Assembly (NCBI GenBank): GCA_030271555.1
Contig: JARXKQ010000002.1
Location: 1-16,908, forward strand
Direction of reading: 5' to 3'
DNA length: 16,908 nucleotides
Source of the DNA: Chloroflexota bacterium
GTDB lineage: Bacteria; Chloroflexota; Limnocylindria; Limnocylindrales; CSP1-4
The notes under the pieces were generated by a model. It saw only the letters and a program-made list of their open reading frames with translations. It was not told where the DNA came from and did not search any database. Of this stretch, positions 7,162 to 14,877 are shown piece by piece. A program made the position numbers and the translations under genes. Position 1 is the stretch's first letter; the number at the start of each line of letters is the position of its first letter.

Positions 7162-8253
7162 ATGACTCGTCCGGCCGTGCTCATCTTCCACCGCCCGGCG
7201 AGTGTTGGCGAGCCGGAACTCGTCAGTTTCCTGGCCGATGTCCGCGCTGAGCTGGCCCAGCGCCAGGCGGCGTTGTTCGAGCGCGCCGGCGCGGCACCGG
7301 CCCAGATGTTGGACGAGTGGCACGAAGGGCTGACGTTCGGCGAGGTCCTGGCGAGCGTCGCGCCGGCGCGCGGCGGGGCGGTGGTCTTTGGTAGCGGCGC
7401 GGTCCCGCGGCTCAACGCCGCTGACGCGCGGCGCCTGGTCAGCGTTGCCGCGTCAAGCGAGCGCCACGCCATCACGAACAACCGCTATTCATCGGACATA
7501 GTCGCCGTAGGCCGCGCCGCGATCCTGCGCGATCTGCCGGCGCTGCCCAGCGACAACCCATTGCCGCGTTGGCTCGAGGAACGCGCCGGCTTTGTCGTGT
7601 CGGAGCTGCCGGGCAGGGAGCGGCTGGCGGTCGATCTGGATACGCCGCTCGATGTCGCTCTCGCCGCGCTCGCTCCTGGCGCGCCACAGTGGCTGCGCCG
7701 CGCGGCGGGCGCTGCCGGCATCGCCGTTCCGCGTCTGGAAGAGTTGCGCGGCGTGGTGCGCGATCCGACCAAAGAGCTGCTCATCTTCGGCCGGAGCGGG
7801 TCGCGCACCCTCGCCTGGCTCGAGCGCAACGTTCGTTGCCGGGTCCGCTTCCTGTCCGAGGAGCGCGGCCTGCGCGCGTCCAGCCCGTTGGCCATCGCGG
7901 GGGCCTCGGCGACCGTTAGACGCGAGCCGAAGAGCACCCTCAGCATGCTGCTTGAGCGGCGTGGCCCAGCGGAGTTCGCCGACATTGTCGAGGACCTGGG
8001 CGATGCGGCGCTCGTCGACAGCCGCGTCCTGCTCGCGGCCCGTCTGGGCGCCGACGAGTCGCGCTGGCCGCAAGCTTTCGACCGCTTCAACAGCGACCTG
8101 AACCGCCCTGATCAAATCGCCGATCCGTGGTTGCGCGACCTGACCGCCTCAGCGTCCGCGGCCAAGCTGCCAATCCTGCTGGGCGGTCACAGCCTGGTCG
8201 GCCCCGGCGTCAGGCTGCTGCTCGCTCCTGGGGCCAAGGCGAAGGGTCGGTAG
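7162..8253 (+). CDS. Unrecognised two-part protein, weakly resembling MobA/CofC-type nucleotidyltransferases
   Basis: This 363-residue soluble protein is not recognised with confidence. The first part has features seen in MobA/CofC-like nucleotidyltransferases: GGAVVFGSGAVPRLNAADAR (71-90) is like the segment holding 'GSD-x-P-x-L', followed by ITNNRYSSDIVAV (104-116), LPSDNPLPRWLEE (128-140) and AVDLDTPLDVALA (156-168), similar to the common 'DIDTPEDL' tail of that fold. The usual N-terminal Gly-rich nucleotide loop is not seen, so a real activity is doubtful. The second part (about 195-363) has LLIFGRSGSRTLAWLERN (206-223), DSRVLLAARLGADESRWP (286-303) and LLGGHSLVGPGVRLLL (339-354), which I cannot place. 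The ATG at 7162 is chosen because the frame upstream is antisense to folK. It is divergent from folK and lies upstream of the complex I operon, separated by 146 bp. Confidence 0.65.
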   Translation: MTRPAVLIFHRPASVGEPELVSFLADVRAELAQRQAALFERAGAAPAQMLDEWHEGLTFGEVLASVAPARGGAVVFGSGAVPRLNAADARRLVSVAASSERHAITNNRYSSDIVAVGRAAILRDLPALPSDNPLPRWLEERAGFVVSELPGRERLAVDLDTPLDVALAALAPGAPQWLRRAAGAAGIAVPRLEELRGVVRDPTKELLIFGRSGSRTLAWLERNVRCRVRFLSEERGLRASSPLAIAGASATVRREPKSTLSMLLERRGPAEFADIVEDLGDAALVDSRVLLAARLGADESRWPQAFDRFNSDLNRPDQIADPWLRDLTASASAAKLPILLGGHSLVGPGVRLLLAPGAKAKGR

Positions 8254-8399
8254 TCGGAGCTCTCAGCTCGACGCCGCCGGGCCGGTCCATCAACTCGCAA
8301 ATCCGCAACAGACTCGTAGAATGAACACGAGACGCGATCCGTCCCTGCCAGCCCACACAAGCCCACGATTGGCGGACCGCGGTGCGTGACGAGGCATAG
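8254..8399 (+). promoter_or_regulatory. Leader region of the complex I operon with candidate -10
   Basis: This 146-bp gap precedes nuoA and is the longest non-coding stretch in the window. TAGAAT at 8317-8322 is a good -10 match; TCGCAA at 8295-8300 is at 16-bp spacing but is a poor -35. It would give a leader of about 70 bases. A small inverted repeat (GAGCT, 3-base loop, AGCTC; 8257-8269) follows the upstream stop but lacks a T-run, so it is not a convincing terminator. GAGG at 8391-8394 is the nuoA ribosome binding site. Confidence 0.4.
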
Positions 8400-8759
8400 T
8401 TGACGACAGGCCTGTGGTACGTGATCGGGTTCGCCTTCGCGGGCGCGACGTTCGTACTCATCACGATCATCGCCTCATGGCTGTTGAGCCATCGCAGCCG
8501 GGGGGATCGCCACAAGGGCATGCCCTATGAATCGGGCATCGATACATACGGCTATACCTGGGGGCGGACCGGGCTTTCCTTCTACATCTACGCGCTGCTG
8601 TTCGTCGCCTTCGACATCGAGGTCGTGTTCATCTATCTCTGGGCGATCGTGTTCCGTGACGTGCTGCTGGGCGGCTTTCTGGCCATGCTGCTGTTCGTGG
8701 TCATCCTGCTCATCGGTCTGGGCTACGCCTGGCGCAAGGGGGTTCTGACGTGGAAGTGA
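8400..8759 (+). CDS. nuoA: NADH-quinone oxidoreductase subunit A
   Basis: NuoA is a three-helix membrane subunit of complex I, lying near the quinone channel beside NuoH. The 119-residue length is standard. Hydrophobic segments lie at about residues 7-28, 61-82 and 87-113. The hallmark loop [20 protein letters not shown] (41-60) and the motif [15 protein letters not shown] (67-81), with the conserved acidic residues in helix 2, are present. The TTG at 8400 is the start: a TAG stop lies directly before it in frame, GAGG is five bases upstream, and the next in-frame start would remove the first helix's N-terminus. It is the first gene of the operon and its end overlaps nuoB by 10 bases. Confidence 0.93.
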   Translation: MTTGLWYVIGFAFAGATFVLITIIASWLLSHRSRGDRHKGMPYESGIDTYGYTWGRTGLSFYIYALLFVAFDIEVVFIYLWAIVFRDVLLGGFLAMLLFVVILLIGLGYAWRKGVLTWK

Positions 8760-9469
8760 AAACGCGCGCCACGGGCACCAAGGCGGTCGCAAAGCCAAGC
8801 GAAGAGTCGCGCGTGATCACCGCGCCAAATGACGACCTGGTCGAGGCGATCGTCGTTGAGAACAAGCTCTGGACGCCGACCAACCCCAACGCCTACGGCG
8901 GCCTCCAGCCCCCGCAGATCACCCACCTGCGCGCCGAAGAGCATGCCGACAAGGGCGACACCGGTCGCTGGCGCGCGCTGGACATCATCCCGACTAAGGC
9001 CGACTACGTGCTCGATCTCATCCGGCTCAACAGCCTGTGGCCGCTCACCTCGGGTCTGGCGTGCTGCGCGATCGAGATGATGTCCGCGGCGACGCCGTGG
9101 AACGACATGGACCGCTTCAACATGTTCCCGTTCCGGGCCAGCCCGCGCCAGGCCGACGTGCTCATCGTCGCCGGCACGCTCACGACCAAGATGGCCGGAC
9201 CGCTGCTGCGGCTGTGGGAGCAGATGCCGGAGCCCAAGTGGTGTGTCGCGATGGGTGATTGCACCTGCTCGGGTGGTCGGTACAAGCGCTCGTACGCGAC
9301 GGTCGAAGGGATCGATCGGATCATGCCCGTCGACGTATACGTGCCGGGCTGCCCGCCGCGGCCGGAAGGGCTGATCTACGGGATGATGAAGCTCCAGCAG
9401 CTGATCAAGGAGCGCCGAGGCCATTGGGCCGAGCGGAACGTGGGACCCACGGTTCCGGACGGCGTCTAG
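8750..9469 (+). CDS. nuoB: NADH-quinone oxidoreductase subunit B, with N-terminal extension
   Basis: NuoB carries the terminal 4Fe-4S cluster N2 that passes electrons to quinone. The 239-residue protein has the tandem Cys pair in [11 protein letters not shown] (C105, C106), the third ligand C171 in [11 protein letters not shown] and the fourth C201 in [11 protein letters not shown]. The first 80-odd residues are an extension beyond typical NuoB and include NPNAYGG. Two extra Cys flank the third ligand (C165 and C173), and the C171-C201 spacing is one residue longer than in the E. coli and Thermus proteins. The GTG at 8750 has an AAGGGGG ribosome binding site (8736-8742) inside nuoA. A second GTG at 8756 would change only two residues. 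The stop at 9469 is followed at once by the nuoC ribosome binding site. Confidence 0.94.
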   Translation: MEVKTRATGTKAVAKPSEESRVITAPNDDLVEAIVVENKLWTPTNPNAYGGLQPPQITHLRAEEHADKGDTGRWRALDIIPTKADYVLDLIRLNSLWPLTSGLACCAIEMMSAATPWNDMDRFNMFPFRASPRQADVLIVAGTLTTKMAGPLLRLWEQMPEPKWCVAMGDCTCSGGRYKRSYATVEGIDRIMPVDVYVPGCPPRPEGLIYGMMKLQQLIKERRGHWAERNVGPTVPDGV

Positions 9470-9471
9470 CT

Positions 9472-9479
9472 GGAGGAGA
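9472..9479 (+). promoter_or_regulatory. Strong nuoC ribosome binding site without a normal start codon downstream
   Basis: GGAGGAGA is the best Shine-Dalgarno match in the window. It lies two bases after the nuoB stop. At normal spacing the nuoC frame reads GTT (9483) then ACG (9486), not ATG, GTG or TTG. It strongly indicates that nuoC begins here rather than at the first ATG, 130 bases further on. Confidence 0.7.
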
Positions 9480-9482
9480 CCG

Positions 9483-10094
9483 GTTACGGACACGCAGCTC
9501 AAGCGCCGTCTTCAGGCCGCCTTCGGCGAGCGTTTCAGCGCGCCCCTGACGCAGAAGGCGGACACGACCGAGATCTGGATCGGTGCCAAGGACGTCACCG
9601 ACGTCATGCGCTCGTTGCACGACGACGAGCAGTTCGAGTTCGAGCTGCTGGCCGACCTCGCCGGCGTCGACACCGGCACCGAGATGTGGGTCGTCTACCA
9701 CCTGTGGTCGCCGCGCAGCGCCGACTGGTTGCGCGTCGTCGCTGCCGGCCTGTCCCGCGAGGACCCACGCGCGCCATCGGTGACGTTCCTCTGGAAAGGC
9801 GCCGAGTGGGCCGAGCGCGAGGCCTACGACATGTTCGGCATCGTCTTTGAAGGCAATCGCGACCTGCGCCGGATCTACATGCCGCCCGACTACACGTCCT
9901 TCCCGCTGCGCAAGGACTTCCTGCTTCCCGACGATGCGGCACGCTCACCCGGCGAGGGTGTGCGCCACGTCGAACAGGCATTCGCGCCGCTCGAGCAGCA
10001 CGGCACGCAGCCCGTCATGCGCCGGGCCGAGCTTGGGCCACGCACCACTCCCGCCGCGGACGAGCTGACGGCAGGGACGGAGAAGCCGGCATGA
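9483..10094 (+). CDS. nuoC: NADH-quinone oxidoreductase subunit C (start codon unclear)
   Basis: NuoC (30-kDa subunit) is a peripheral-arm protein that packs against NuoD near the quinone site. The C-terminal signature is clear: [20 protein letters not shown] followed by [20 protein letters not shown]. The first ATG in frame is at 9606 and would give 162 residues, but reading back in frame gives [17 protein letters not shown] and [20 protein letters not shown], which is a normal NuoC N-terminus. I place the start at 9483 (GTT) or 9486 (ACG), giving about 202-203 residues, six and nine bases after GGAGG of the strong ribosome binding site. Either a rare start codon is used or one base (9485) differs from the real sequence: a G there would make GTG. 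An annotation from 9606 would cut about 40 residues. The stop overlaps nuoD as ATGA. Confidence 0.85.
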   Translation, partial: VTDTQLKRRLQAAFGERFSAPLTQKADTTEIWIGAKDVTDVMRSLHDDEQFEFELLADLAGVDTGTEMWVVYHLWSPRSADWLRVVAAGLSREDPRAPSVTFLWKGAEWAEREAYDMFGIVFEGNRDLRRIYMPPDYTSFPLRKDFLLPDDAARSPGEGVRHVEQAFAPLEQHGTQPVMRRAELGPRTTPAADELTAGTEKPA

Positions 10095-11314
10095 CCACTG
10101 ATCGCGGCACGGTCCGCTCGCTCGACGATCCCAACATCTTTGTCGAGACGCCGGCCACCATCTTTGACGCGGTCCCGCCGTACCCGCCACGAACCGAGCG
10201 CGAGGCCGAGTTCTACCACCTGCGCGACGGCGAGATGCTGCTCAACCTGGGGCCGCAGCACCCCTCAACGCACGGCGTGCTGCGCGTCGTCCTCAAGGTC
10301 GACGGCGAGCGCGTCACCGATCTCGACCCGGTGCTGGGCTACCTGCACCGCGGCGTCGAGAAGATCTGCGAGAACGGCGACTGGCACCAGGCGATCAGCA
10401 ACTGCGACCCGCTCGAGTACGTGGCGTCAATGTTCAGCGAGGCCATGCCGGTGCTCGCGGCTGAGAAGCTGCTCGATCTCCAGGTGCCGCGCCGCGCCGA
10501 ATACATCCGCGTCCTGTGCTGGGAGCTCAACCGGATCGCGAGCCACGGCCTGTTCATGGGCTGGCTGGCGCTTGACCTGGGCGGCCTGACGCCGCTGCTC
10601 TACGGCTTCATCGAGCGCGACACGATCGTCGAGATGATGGCCGCGCTCACCGGTCAGCGGATGCTCTTCAACTATCTGCGCATCGGCGGCGTCAACCGCG
10701 ACCTGAACCACGACTTCCTGTCGCGGCTGGGCGACTGGATGGGCAAGGCCGCCGTCGAGCTCGAGAACGAAGCCAAGCTGCTCAACGAGAACGAGATCTT
10801 CGTCCGGCGCACGAAGGGCATGGGCACACTCGATCGGGAGGCGGCGCTGCGGCTGTGCGTCACCGGTCCCAACCTGCGTGCGGCCGGCGTGCCCTACGAC
10901 GTGCGCCGTGCCCACCCCTACAGCGTCTATCCGGAGCTCGACTTCGACATCCCGACACGCGAGGAAGGCGACTCGTACGCGCGCTATCTGCTGCGCATCG
11001 ATGAGATCCGCGAGAGCATCCGGATCATCGACCAGTGCCTGCATGAGATGCCCGACGGGCCGATCATGGCCAAGATCCCGCGCCTGATCCGCATCCCGCC
11101 GGGGCGGGCCTTCATCTCGGTCGAGAGCCCGCGCGGCCAGTACTCGTGCTACGCCATGAGCGATGGCTCCGATCAGCCCTTCCGGCTGCGGCTGCACGAC
11201 CCGTCGTACTTCACCCTCCAGGCAGTCGGTCATCTGCTGCCGGGCAACCTGATCGCTGATTCGATGGCCGTCATGGCCAGCCTCGATCCGATCATGGGCG
11301 GCATCGATAAGTGA
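10091..11314 (+). CDS. nuoD: NADH-quinone oxidoreductase subunit D
   Basis: NuoD (49-kDa subunit) forms most of the quinone-reduction pocket with NuoB. The 407-residue length is standard. The signature [13 protein letters not shown] (53-65) holds the quinone-site His (H57, by comparison with Thermus His38), followed by [10 protein letters not shown] (82-91). Y110 in DPLEYVASM aligns with the Thermus quinone-binding Tyr87. [12 protein letters not shown] and the C-terminal end [11 protein letters not shown] are also typical. NuoD lacks metal ligands, as expected of complex I rather than of a [NiFe] hydrogenase large subunit. The first 45 residues are a longer N-terminal region than in the shortest homologues. 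ATG 10091 overlaps the nuoC stop, and the TGA overlaps the nuoH GTG, so translation is coupled on both sides. Confidence 0.96.
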   Translation: MTTDRGTVRSLDDPNIFVETPATIFDAVPPYPPRTEREAEFYHLRDGEMLLNLGPQHPSTHGVLRVVLKVDGERVTDLDPVLGYLHRGVEKICENGDWHQAISNCDPLEYVASMFSEAMPVLAAEKLLDLQVPRRAEYIRVLCWELNRIASHGLFMGWLALDLGGLTPLLYGFIERDTIVEMMAALTGQRMLFNYLRIGGVNRDLNHDFLSRLGDWMGKAAVELENEAKLLNENEIFVRRTKGMGTLDREAALRLCVTGPNLRAAGVPYDVRRAHPYSVYPELDFDIPTREEGDSYARYLLRIDEIRESIRIIDQCLHEMPDGPIMAKIPRLIRIPPGRAFISVESPRGQYSCYAMSDGSDQPFRLRLHDPSYFTLQAVGHLLPGNLIADSMAVMASLDPIMGGIDK

Positions 11315-12699
11315 GCGTCATTACCCGGCCGTGGAACCGGCTATCGCTGGCCGGCAAGATCATCCTGCCGCTATTCCTGCTGCTGGTGCTGCTCACCGTG
11401 CTGCTCATTGCCGGCTGGCAGATCGGCGTCATCCCAGGGCTGATCGAGATCGTCGCCGATCTCGTGCGCAGCAACATCGACATCTTCCGCTTCATCGGGA
11501 CCGCGACGGTCACCCTGCTCATCACCATCCCGGTGGCCTTCGTGATCATCTACATGGAGATGAAGGTGATCGCCTTTCTGGCGTCACGCATCGGCCCCAA
11601 CAGGATCGGGCCGTGGGGCACGCTGAGCTCGGTCTTCCATGGGTTCAAGGTGCTGGCGAAAGAGGACTTCACGCCGACCGGCGCCGACGCGGCGGTCTTC
11701 ACCATGGCGCCGATCATCACCTACCTGTCGAGCGTCCTGACGCTGCTCGTCATCCCGTTCGCGCCAGGCCTGGTGGGCCTGGATATGAACATCGGGCTGC
11801 TCTACTTCTTCGCAGTATCGGGCTTGACCGTGGTCGGCTTGTTGACCGCCGGCTGGTCGAGCTTCAACAAGTACTCGCTTATCGGCGGCCTGCGCGCAGC
11901 GGCCCAGATCGTGTCCTACGAGCTGCCGCTGCTGCTCGCGCCGGTGGGCATCATCATGCTGGCCGGCACGCTGTCGCTGAACCAGATCGTGATCAAGCAG
12001 GCCGGCTGGTTCTGGGACTGGTACGTCTTCCAGCAGCCGCTGGCGTTCATCGTCTTCTTCATCGCCGCGACCGCTGAAGGCAACCGCACGCCATTCGACC
12101 TGACCGAGGCCGACAGCGAGATCGTGGCCGGCTTCGCGACCGAGTACAGCGGCATGCGCTTCGGTTTCTTCTTCTTTGCCGAGTACGTGAACGTGTTCAT
12201 CCTCTCGGCGCTGACCGTCGTGCTGTTCTTCGGTGGCTGGAACTCACCGATCAATGCGCAGGAGGTTCTCAACTTCCTCCATATCGGCTCGCTGACGCCC
12301 AACCTGGATATCTCGACCCTGGGCATCTGGCTGCTGTGGATCCTCGTCTTCGGCGTGCCGATCATCCTGTTGCTGATCGCGCTGCCGCTTTGGCTGCTGA
12401 AGAGCAGCTGGTCGTTCGTGAAGTCGCTGATCGTCGCGTTTGTGCTGTTCAACGTGCTGGCCGTGGCCGCGTTCATGGTTTGGGCCTTCCTCTCATTCGA
12501 GGTGGTTGTCGGGCTCATCTGGTTCCTGGCCAAGGTCTTCACGTTCGTCTTCATCTTTGTCTGGATGCGCGGCACCCTGCCGCGCGTCCGCATTGACCAG
12601 CTGATGGGCTTCGCCTGGAAGTGGCTGGTCGAGATTGCGCTGCTCAACGTGTTCATCACCGCCGGCGCGATCCTGCTGCTGCAAGAACTAAACCGATGA
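11311..12699 (+). CDS. nuoH: NADH-quinone oxidoreductase subunit H with extra membrane segments
   Basis: NuoH links the membrane arm to the quinone chamber and has eight helices in about 325-350 residues usually. This protein has 462. Conserved blocks are ASRIGPNRIGPWG (91-103), KVLAKEDFTP (113-122), GWSSFNKYSLIGGLRAAAQ (181-199), AEGNRTPFDLTEADSE (255-270) with the acidic loop, EYSGMRFGFFFFAEY (278-292) and WMRGTLPRVRIDQLM (418-432). Two parts are extra: an N-terminal hydrophobic segment at about 16-36, and an insertion of about 75 residues between LFFGGW (305-310) and the last-helix region (405 onward). The insertion holds hydrophobic stretches at about 338-363 and 371-400. GTG 11311 forms a GTGA overlap with nuoD; the stop overlaps the next ATG. 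The frame is continuous with no sign of a gene fusion by error. Confidence 0.94.
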   Translation: MSVITRPWNRLSLAGKIILPLFLLLVLLTVLLIAGWQIGVIPGLIEIVADLVRSNIDIFRFIGTATVTLLITIPVAFVIIYMEMKVIAFLASRIGPNRIGPWGTLSSVFHGFKVLAKEDFTPTGADAAVFTMAPIITYLSSVLTLLVIPFAPGLVGLDMNIGLLYFFAVSGLTVVGLLTAGWSSFNKYSLIGGLRAAAQIVSYELPLLLAPVGIIMLAGTLSLNQIVIKQAGWFWDWYVFQQPLAFIVFFIAATAEGNRTPFDLTEADSEIVAGFATEYSGMRFGFFFFAEYVNVFILSALTVVLFFGGWNSPINAQEVLNFLHIGSLTPNLDISTLGIWLLWILVFGVPIILLLIALPLWLLKSSWSFVKSLIVAFVLFNVLAVAAFMVWAFLSFEVVVGLIWFLAKVFTFVFIFVWMRGTLPRVRIDQLMGFAWKWLVEIALLNVFITAGAILLLQELNR

Positions 12700-13538
12700 G
12701 CATCATGAGCAAGATCCCCGGCTGGGGCATCGCCAAGGGCATGGCCTTCACGTTCAAGAAGTTCGTGCAGCCCAAGATCACGATCCAGTACCCCGATGAG
12801 CGGCAGGACATCTCGCCCCACCACCGCGGCCGCCTCGTGCTGCTGTACGACGAGCGCGGCAATCTCAAGTGCGAGACCTGCTTCCAGTGCGCCATGGCCT
12901 GCCCCATCGAGATCATCGACATGGGCGGCGTCGACACCAAGAACCGGATGCATGTTCACTGGGGCCCGGCGGAGCAGTACGCCGAGCGGCGCGAAGAGTC
13001 CGCGCTGCGCAGATCCGGCCGACCAGTTGCCGACAAAGTCTTCGCGGCCTGGTTGCCCATCGACCTGGGCCCGCTCGAGCGCATCCTCGCGGCGAACGAA
13101 TACGACCCGCACAGACTTTTGGCGATCCTCAACGAGACGCAGTCCGCCTACGGCCACCTGCCGGTCGCGGCGCTCCAGCACATCAGCCACTCAACCGGTG
13201 CCTGGTACAGCGAGATCTACGGCATCGCGAGCTCCTACCCGCAGCTCATCTTCGAGCCCGGCCGCGTGACTCAGATCGGCCTGTGCCGCTGCCCGGTGTG
13301 CACGCTCGCGGGCGGCGGCAAGGTGCGCGACGCGCTCGTTGACGCGCTGGGCGTGGACGTCGGCGGCGTGACCCCGGATGGCGCCGTCCGCTTCGTGGCC
13401 GCTGACTGTGGCGGCGACAACGGCGGCGAGCCGCTGGTCACGCTTGACGGGCAGCTGCAGCCGGGTATGACGGCGGACAAGGCCCGCAGCCTGGCCGAAA
13501 AGCTGCGCGCGCAAAGCCGCGCGACGGCGACGGCTTGA
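12696..13538 (+). CDS. nuoI-nuoE: Fused NuoI-NuoE protein with reduced iron-sulfur motifs
   Basis: This 280-residue protein joins two complex I subunits that are normally separate. Residues 1-110 resemble NuoI, the 4Fe-4S relay protein: GMAFTFKKFVQPKITIQYP (15-33) then C59-x2-C62-x2-C65-x3-C69-P. The second 4Fe-4S motif of normal NuoI is absent; GVDTKNRMHVHWGPAEQY (78-95) and a charged linker follow instead. Residues 126-275 resemble NuoE (24-kDa subunit): YDPHRLLAILNETQSAYGHLP (136-156, without the first residue), ISHSTGAWYSEIYGIASSY (163-181), then 2Fe-2S ligands C197-x4-C202 and C238. The fourth ligand position, four residues after C238, is Asn242. Spacing C202-C238 is 36 residues, as in E. 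coli NuoE, so the alignment is firm. An extra Cys (C199) lies in the first motif. ATG 12696 overlaps the nuoH stop. No frameshift is visible at the junction. Confidence 0.87.
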   Translation: MSIMSKIPGWGIAKGMAFTFKKFVQPKITIQYPDERQDISPHHRGRLVLLYDERGNLKCETCFQCAMACPIEIIDMGGVDTKNRMHVHWGPAEQYAERREESALRRSGRPVADKVFAAWLPIDLGPLERILAANEYDPHRLLAILNETQSAYGHLPVAALQHISHSTGAWYSEIYGIASSYPQLIFEPGRVTQIGLCRCPVCTLAGGGKVRDALVDALGVDVGGVTPDGAVRFVAADCGGDNGGEPLVTLDGQLQPGMTADKARSLAEKLRAQSRATATA

Positions 13539-13557
13539 GCGGGCGAGCACAAGCACG

Positions 13558-14877
13558 ATGAAGATACTCGCCTCGCCCAAGGGAGTGCCCCAGATCCTGA
13601 CCGGCCGCTTTGGCAAGTACGACCCTGACGGTCCGTTGGCCGCGGCCGAGCAGGCCGGTGCGTGGCAGGCCTGGAAGAAAGCGGCAGTTGCGATGAGCCC
13701 CGCCCAGGTCACACGGATCGTGGCCGATGCCGGACTGCGCGGCCGCGGTGGCGCGGGCTATCCGGCGGCAACCAAATGGCGTGCCGCGGCCGCGGTCGAC
13801 GCCGATCGGCGCTACGTCGTCGCCAACGGCTTCGAGGCAGATCCGGGCGCGATGGTCGATCGGACCCTCATGGAAAATGATCCGCACGCCATCGTTGAAG
13901 GCGTCGCCTTCGCAGCGTTCGCGGCCGGCGCCAGCCACGCGTACATCGCGGTTCGGGCCAATCTCGCGGTCGCCCTGAAGCGCCTGAGCGCGGCAGTTCG
14001 GGTCGCGGAGGAAGCCGGCTACATCGGCAGCAACGCCTTGAACGCCGGCTTCGACATCCACATCGAGGTCACGCCCGTCGAGGGCAGCATGGTCGTGGGC
14101 GAGGAGACCGTCCTGCTCCACGCCATCGAGAACAAGCGCGCCCAGCCCGATCAGCGCCCGCCCTACCCGACCGCGCGCGGCCTGTGGGACCGGCCAACTG
14201 TCGTCAACAACGTGGCCACGCTCGCCGCCGTGCCGTGGATCATGGCCAATGGTGCCGCGGCGTTCGCCGCCGTGGGCGACCCGGCTTTCCCGGGCACACA
14301 GCTCGTCCAGTTCGCCGGCGCATTCAAGAAGCCGGGGATCGTCGAGGTGCCACTGGGCATGAGCGTCCGCAAGCTGATCGACATCGCCGATCCGCTGCCC
14401 AAGCTCAAGGCGGTCCTCGTCGGCGGCCCCGCGGGCGGCTTTTTGTCGCCCACCGAGCTCGACACGCTCTACACGCCCGAAGCGCTCATCGCCCAGGGCT
14501 CCATGTTCGGCTCGGGCAGCGTGCTCGCAGTCGGGCCCGACACCTGTCTTGTCGAGATGGCCACAACCCTCGAGCGCTTCCTGTCCGACGAGGCATGCGG
14601 CAAGACCATTCCGTGCCGCATCGGCCTGCGCCGGCTGTACGAGATCGGCGCGAGGGCCACGACCGGCCTCTCGCGGCCTGATGACGCGAAGAACCTGGTC
14701 GACTTGGGCAACGACGTCCGCGCGGCCGCGCTGTGCGGCCTCGAGTACTGCGCGCCCAACCTTTTCCTGACCGGGATGCGCTTCTTTGCCGATGAATTCA
14801 ATGCGCATCTGCTCCACGGCACGTGTCCGGCCGGGGTGTGCAACCCTGTGCGCGTGGCGCGGACGGTGACGGCATGA
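13558..14877 (+). CDS. nuoF: NADH-quinone oxidoreductase subunit F with an altered N3 cluster motif
   Basis: NuoF holds FMN, the NADH site and 4Fe-4S cluster N3. The 439-residue protein shows LRGRGGAGYPAATKW (60-74), the glycine-rich nucleotide loop, and VVANGFEADPGAMVDRTLM (87-105), the FMN/NADH loop, which in typical NuoF reads like N-A-D-E-x-E-P-G; here one Glu is kept and the next is Asp. PVEGSMVVGEETVLLHAIE (173-191) is the usual 'GAYICGEETAL' region. The N3 motif normally reads C-G-K-C-x2-C; here it is C347-G-K-T350-I-P-C353, so one ligand is Thr. The fourth ligand C393 is in CGLEYCAPN, with an extra C398 that could substitute. The end, TCPAGVC, is typical. It starts 19 bases after the nuoI-nuoE stop with a poor ribosome binding site. 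Its stop overlaps the next start as ATGA. Confidence 0.92.
   Translation: MKILASPKGVPQILTGRFGKYDPDGPLAAAEQAGAWQAWKKAAVAMSPAQVTRIVADAGLRGRGGAGYPAATKWRAAAAVDADRRYVVANGFEADPGAMVDRTLMENDPHAIVEGVAFAAFAAGASHAYIAVRANLAVALKRLSAAVRVAEEAGYIGSNALNAGFDIHIEVTPVEGSMVVGEETVLLHAIENKRAQPDQRPPYPTARGLWDRPTVVNNVATLAAVPWIMANGAAAFAAVGDPAFPGTQLVQFAGAFKKPGIVEVPLGMSVRKLIDIADPLPKLKAVLVGGPAGGFLSPTELDTLYTPEALIAQGSMFGSGSVLAVGPDTCLVEMATTLERFLSDEACGKTIPCRIGLRRLYEIGARATTGLSRPDDAKNLVDLGNDVRAAALCGLEYCAPNLFLTGMRFFADEFNAHLLHGTCPAGVCNPVRVARTVTA

Noticed and set aside
8257..8269. Small hairpin after the 8253 stop as a possible terminator
   Set aside because: The stem is only 5 bp with no T-run.
8321..8389. 22-codon open frame in the nuoA leader
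   Set aside because: Its ATG overlaps the candidate -10 box, there is no ribosome binding site, and the peptide is not distinctive.
12960..13080. Frameshift or assembly join making an artificial nuoI-nuoE fusion
   Set aside because: The frame is continuous with normal codon use through the junction and no stop or repeat is seen; only read data could overturn this.
11916..13190. 424-codon open frame on the minus strand across nuoH and nuoI-nuoE
   Set aside because: It is antisense to clearly conserved complex I genes; its product is low-complexity and matches no family. Such long antisense frames are expected at this GC.
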